5,613 nucleotides of DNA from an uncultured bacterium (lineage in GTDB: Bacteria; Cyanobacteriota; Vampirovibrionia; Gastranaerophilales; Gastranaerophilaceae), in assembly GCA_949299435.1 (NCBI GenBank), contig CASGAK010000013.1:1-5613 (forward strand). Direction: 5' to 3'. Below are positions 5,260 to 5,613 of this stretch, piece after piece. The position numbers and the translations under genes were made by a program. The notes under the pieces are model-generated. The model did no database searches. It worked only from the letters and a program-made list of their open reading frames with translations, and was not told the origin of the DNA. The number at the start of each line of letters is the position of its first letter. Position 1 is the first letter of the stretch.

Positions 5260-5553
5260 CTACTTATTATGACAAGCGACGCAGTCTTTATGTAAAAATT
5301 CCATTGTTTCTTTAATTTTTTGACAATTTGGGCGACAAACAAACATTTTTCCCTGTTTGGTTTTAAGACACAATCCTGCTTGTGTTAACAATGACAAATG
5401 AAAAGACAGTGTATTCCTTGGCATATCGAGCTTTGCTGCTATATCACAGGGACAAATTCCCTCTAAGCTGTTTTCTACCAATAATTTATATATCTTTAAT
5501 CTCGACTCTTGGGATAATGCGGTAAATATTATTGCTGCTTCCTGAATATCCAT
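5260..5553 (-). CDS. ArsR-family metalloid-responsive repressor
   Basis: A 97-residue winged-helix repressor of the ArsR/SmtB family, expected to bind DNA as a dimer and release it on binding As(III) or a related ion. The opening FTALSQESRLKIYKLL, the recognition helix PRNTLSFHLSLLTQAGL (45-61) and the wing GKMFVC (68-73) are characteristic. It has seven cysteines: C34 and C36 in GICPCD near the classical CVC site, C62, C73, C77, and a C-terminal pair C91/C94 in KDCVACHNK. The third cysteine of the classical CxCxxC site is alanine. The C-terminal pair recalls the AfArsR-type site (Acidithiobacillus). The start is supported by AGAGG 5 nt before the ATG. It precedes the permease gene in the same operon and probably autoregulates through the upstream dyad. 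The family is secure, the inducer inferred. Confidence 0.9.
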   Translation of the reverse strand: MDIQEAAIIFTALSQESRLKIYKLLVENSLEGICPCDIAAKLDMPRNTLSFHLSLLTQAGLCLKTKQGKMFVCRPNCQKIKETMEFLHKDCVACHNK

Positions 5554-5578
5554 GATAACCTCTTTTTATAATTCCATT

Positions 5579-5606
5579 ATTCTAGAATTATAGAACTATT
5601 AAACAA
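5579..5606 (-). promoter_or_regulatory. Promoter of the arsR-permease operon
   Basis: On the minus strand, TTGTTT (5601-5606) and TAGAAT (5579-5584) are separated by 16 bp. An alternative -10 box, TATAAT at 5587-5592, would need a -35 box at or just beyond the window's end. The AGAGG ribosome binding site lies about 16 nt downstream. Confidence 0.5.
5580..5595. promoter_or_regulatory. Putative ArsR operator dyad
   Basis: TTCTAGAATTATAGAA is an inverted repeat in which 7 of 8 base pairs match: TTCTA and TAGAA arms around a nearly symmetric centre. It overlaps the -10 box and spacer of the arsR promoter, exactly where a repressor would block polymerase. ArsR-family operators are commonly AT-rich dyads of this kind. 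Binding is inferred, not shown. Confidence 0.5.
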
Positions 5607-5613
5607 AAATTTC

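Overview
The window comes from a low-GC bacterium (about one third G+C by eye) with short intergenic gaps and several 1-4 nt gene overlaps. The non-mevalonate isoprenoid gene ispF, a biotin synthase resembling those of obligate anaerobes, and AT-rich promoters with an extended -10 box suggest an anaerobic bacterium, possibly gut-associated. Clostridia-like or Gastranaerophilales-like lineages are candidates. No rRNA, tRNA or other lineage marker is present, so this is inference only. There are nine supported protein genes, no RNA genes, no mobile element and no CRISPR array, and no intergenic stretch longer than about 105 bases.

Region 1 (1-1415, + strand) is a two-gene unit: an ADP-ribose-type Nudix hydrolase followed, with a 3-nt overlap, by a Cof-type HAD phosphatase. 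An extended -10 promoter lies just upstream. Both products are probably cytosolic nucleotide or sugar-phosphate housekeeping enzymes.

Region 2 (1418-3497, - strand) reads right to left. It holds bioB, a 54-residue stand-alone LuxR/GerE-type helix-turn-helix protein too small for usual ORF cut-offs, ispF, and a small exported protein of unknown function translationally coupled to ispF. The ispF start is better placed at 2265 than at the longer TTG start at 2271. BioB has alanine in place of one cysteine ligand of the classical [2Fe-2S] sulfur-donor cluster and carries extra cysteines, as in the BioB class of anaerobes.

Region 3 (3526-4234, + strand) holds a membrane protein with an N-terminal zinc ribbon, two transmembrane helices and a bacterial PH domain. 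It diverges from bioB, and the two putative promoters overlap.

Region 4 (4226-5613, - strand) is a metalloid or metal resistance operon: a cysteine-rich ArsR-family repressor followed by an ArsP/DUF318-type permease with a TPFCSCS motif and a His/Cys-rich cytoplasmic loop. A near-perfect 16-bp dyad overlaps the putative arsR promoter and is the likely operator. The permease gene ends tail-to-tail with the zinc-ribbon gene, overlapping it by 9 bp.
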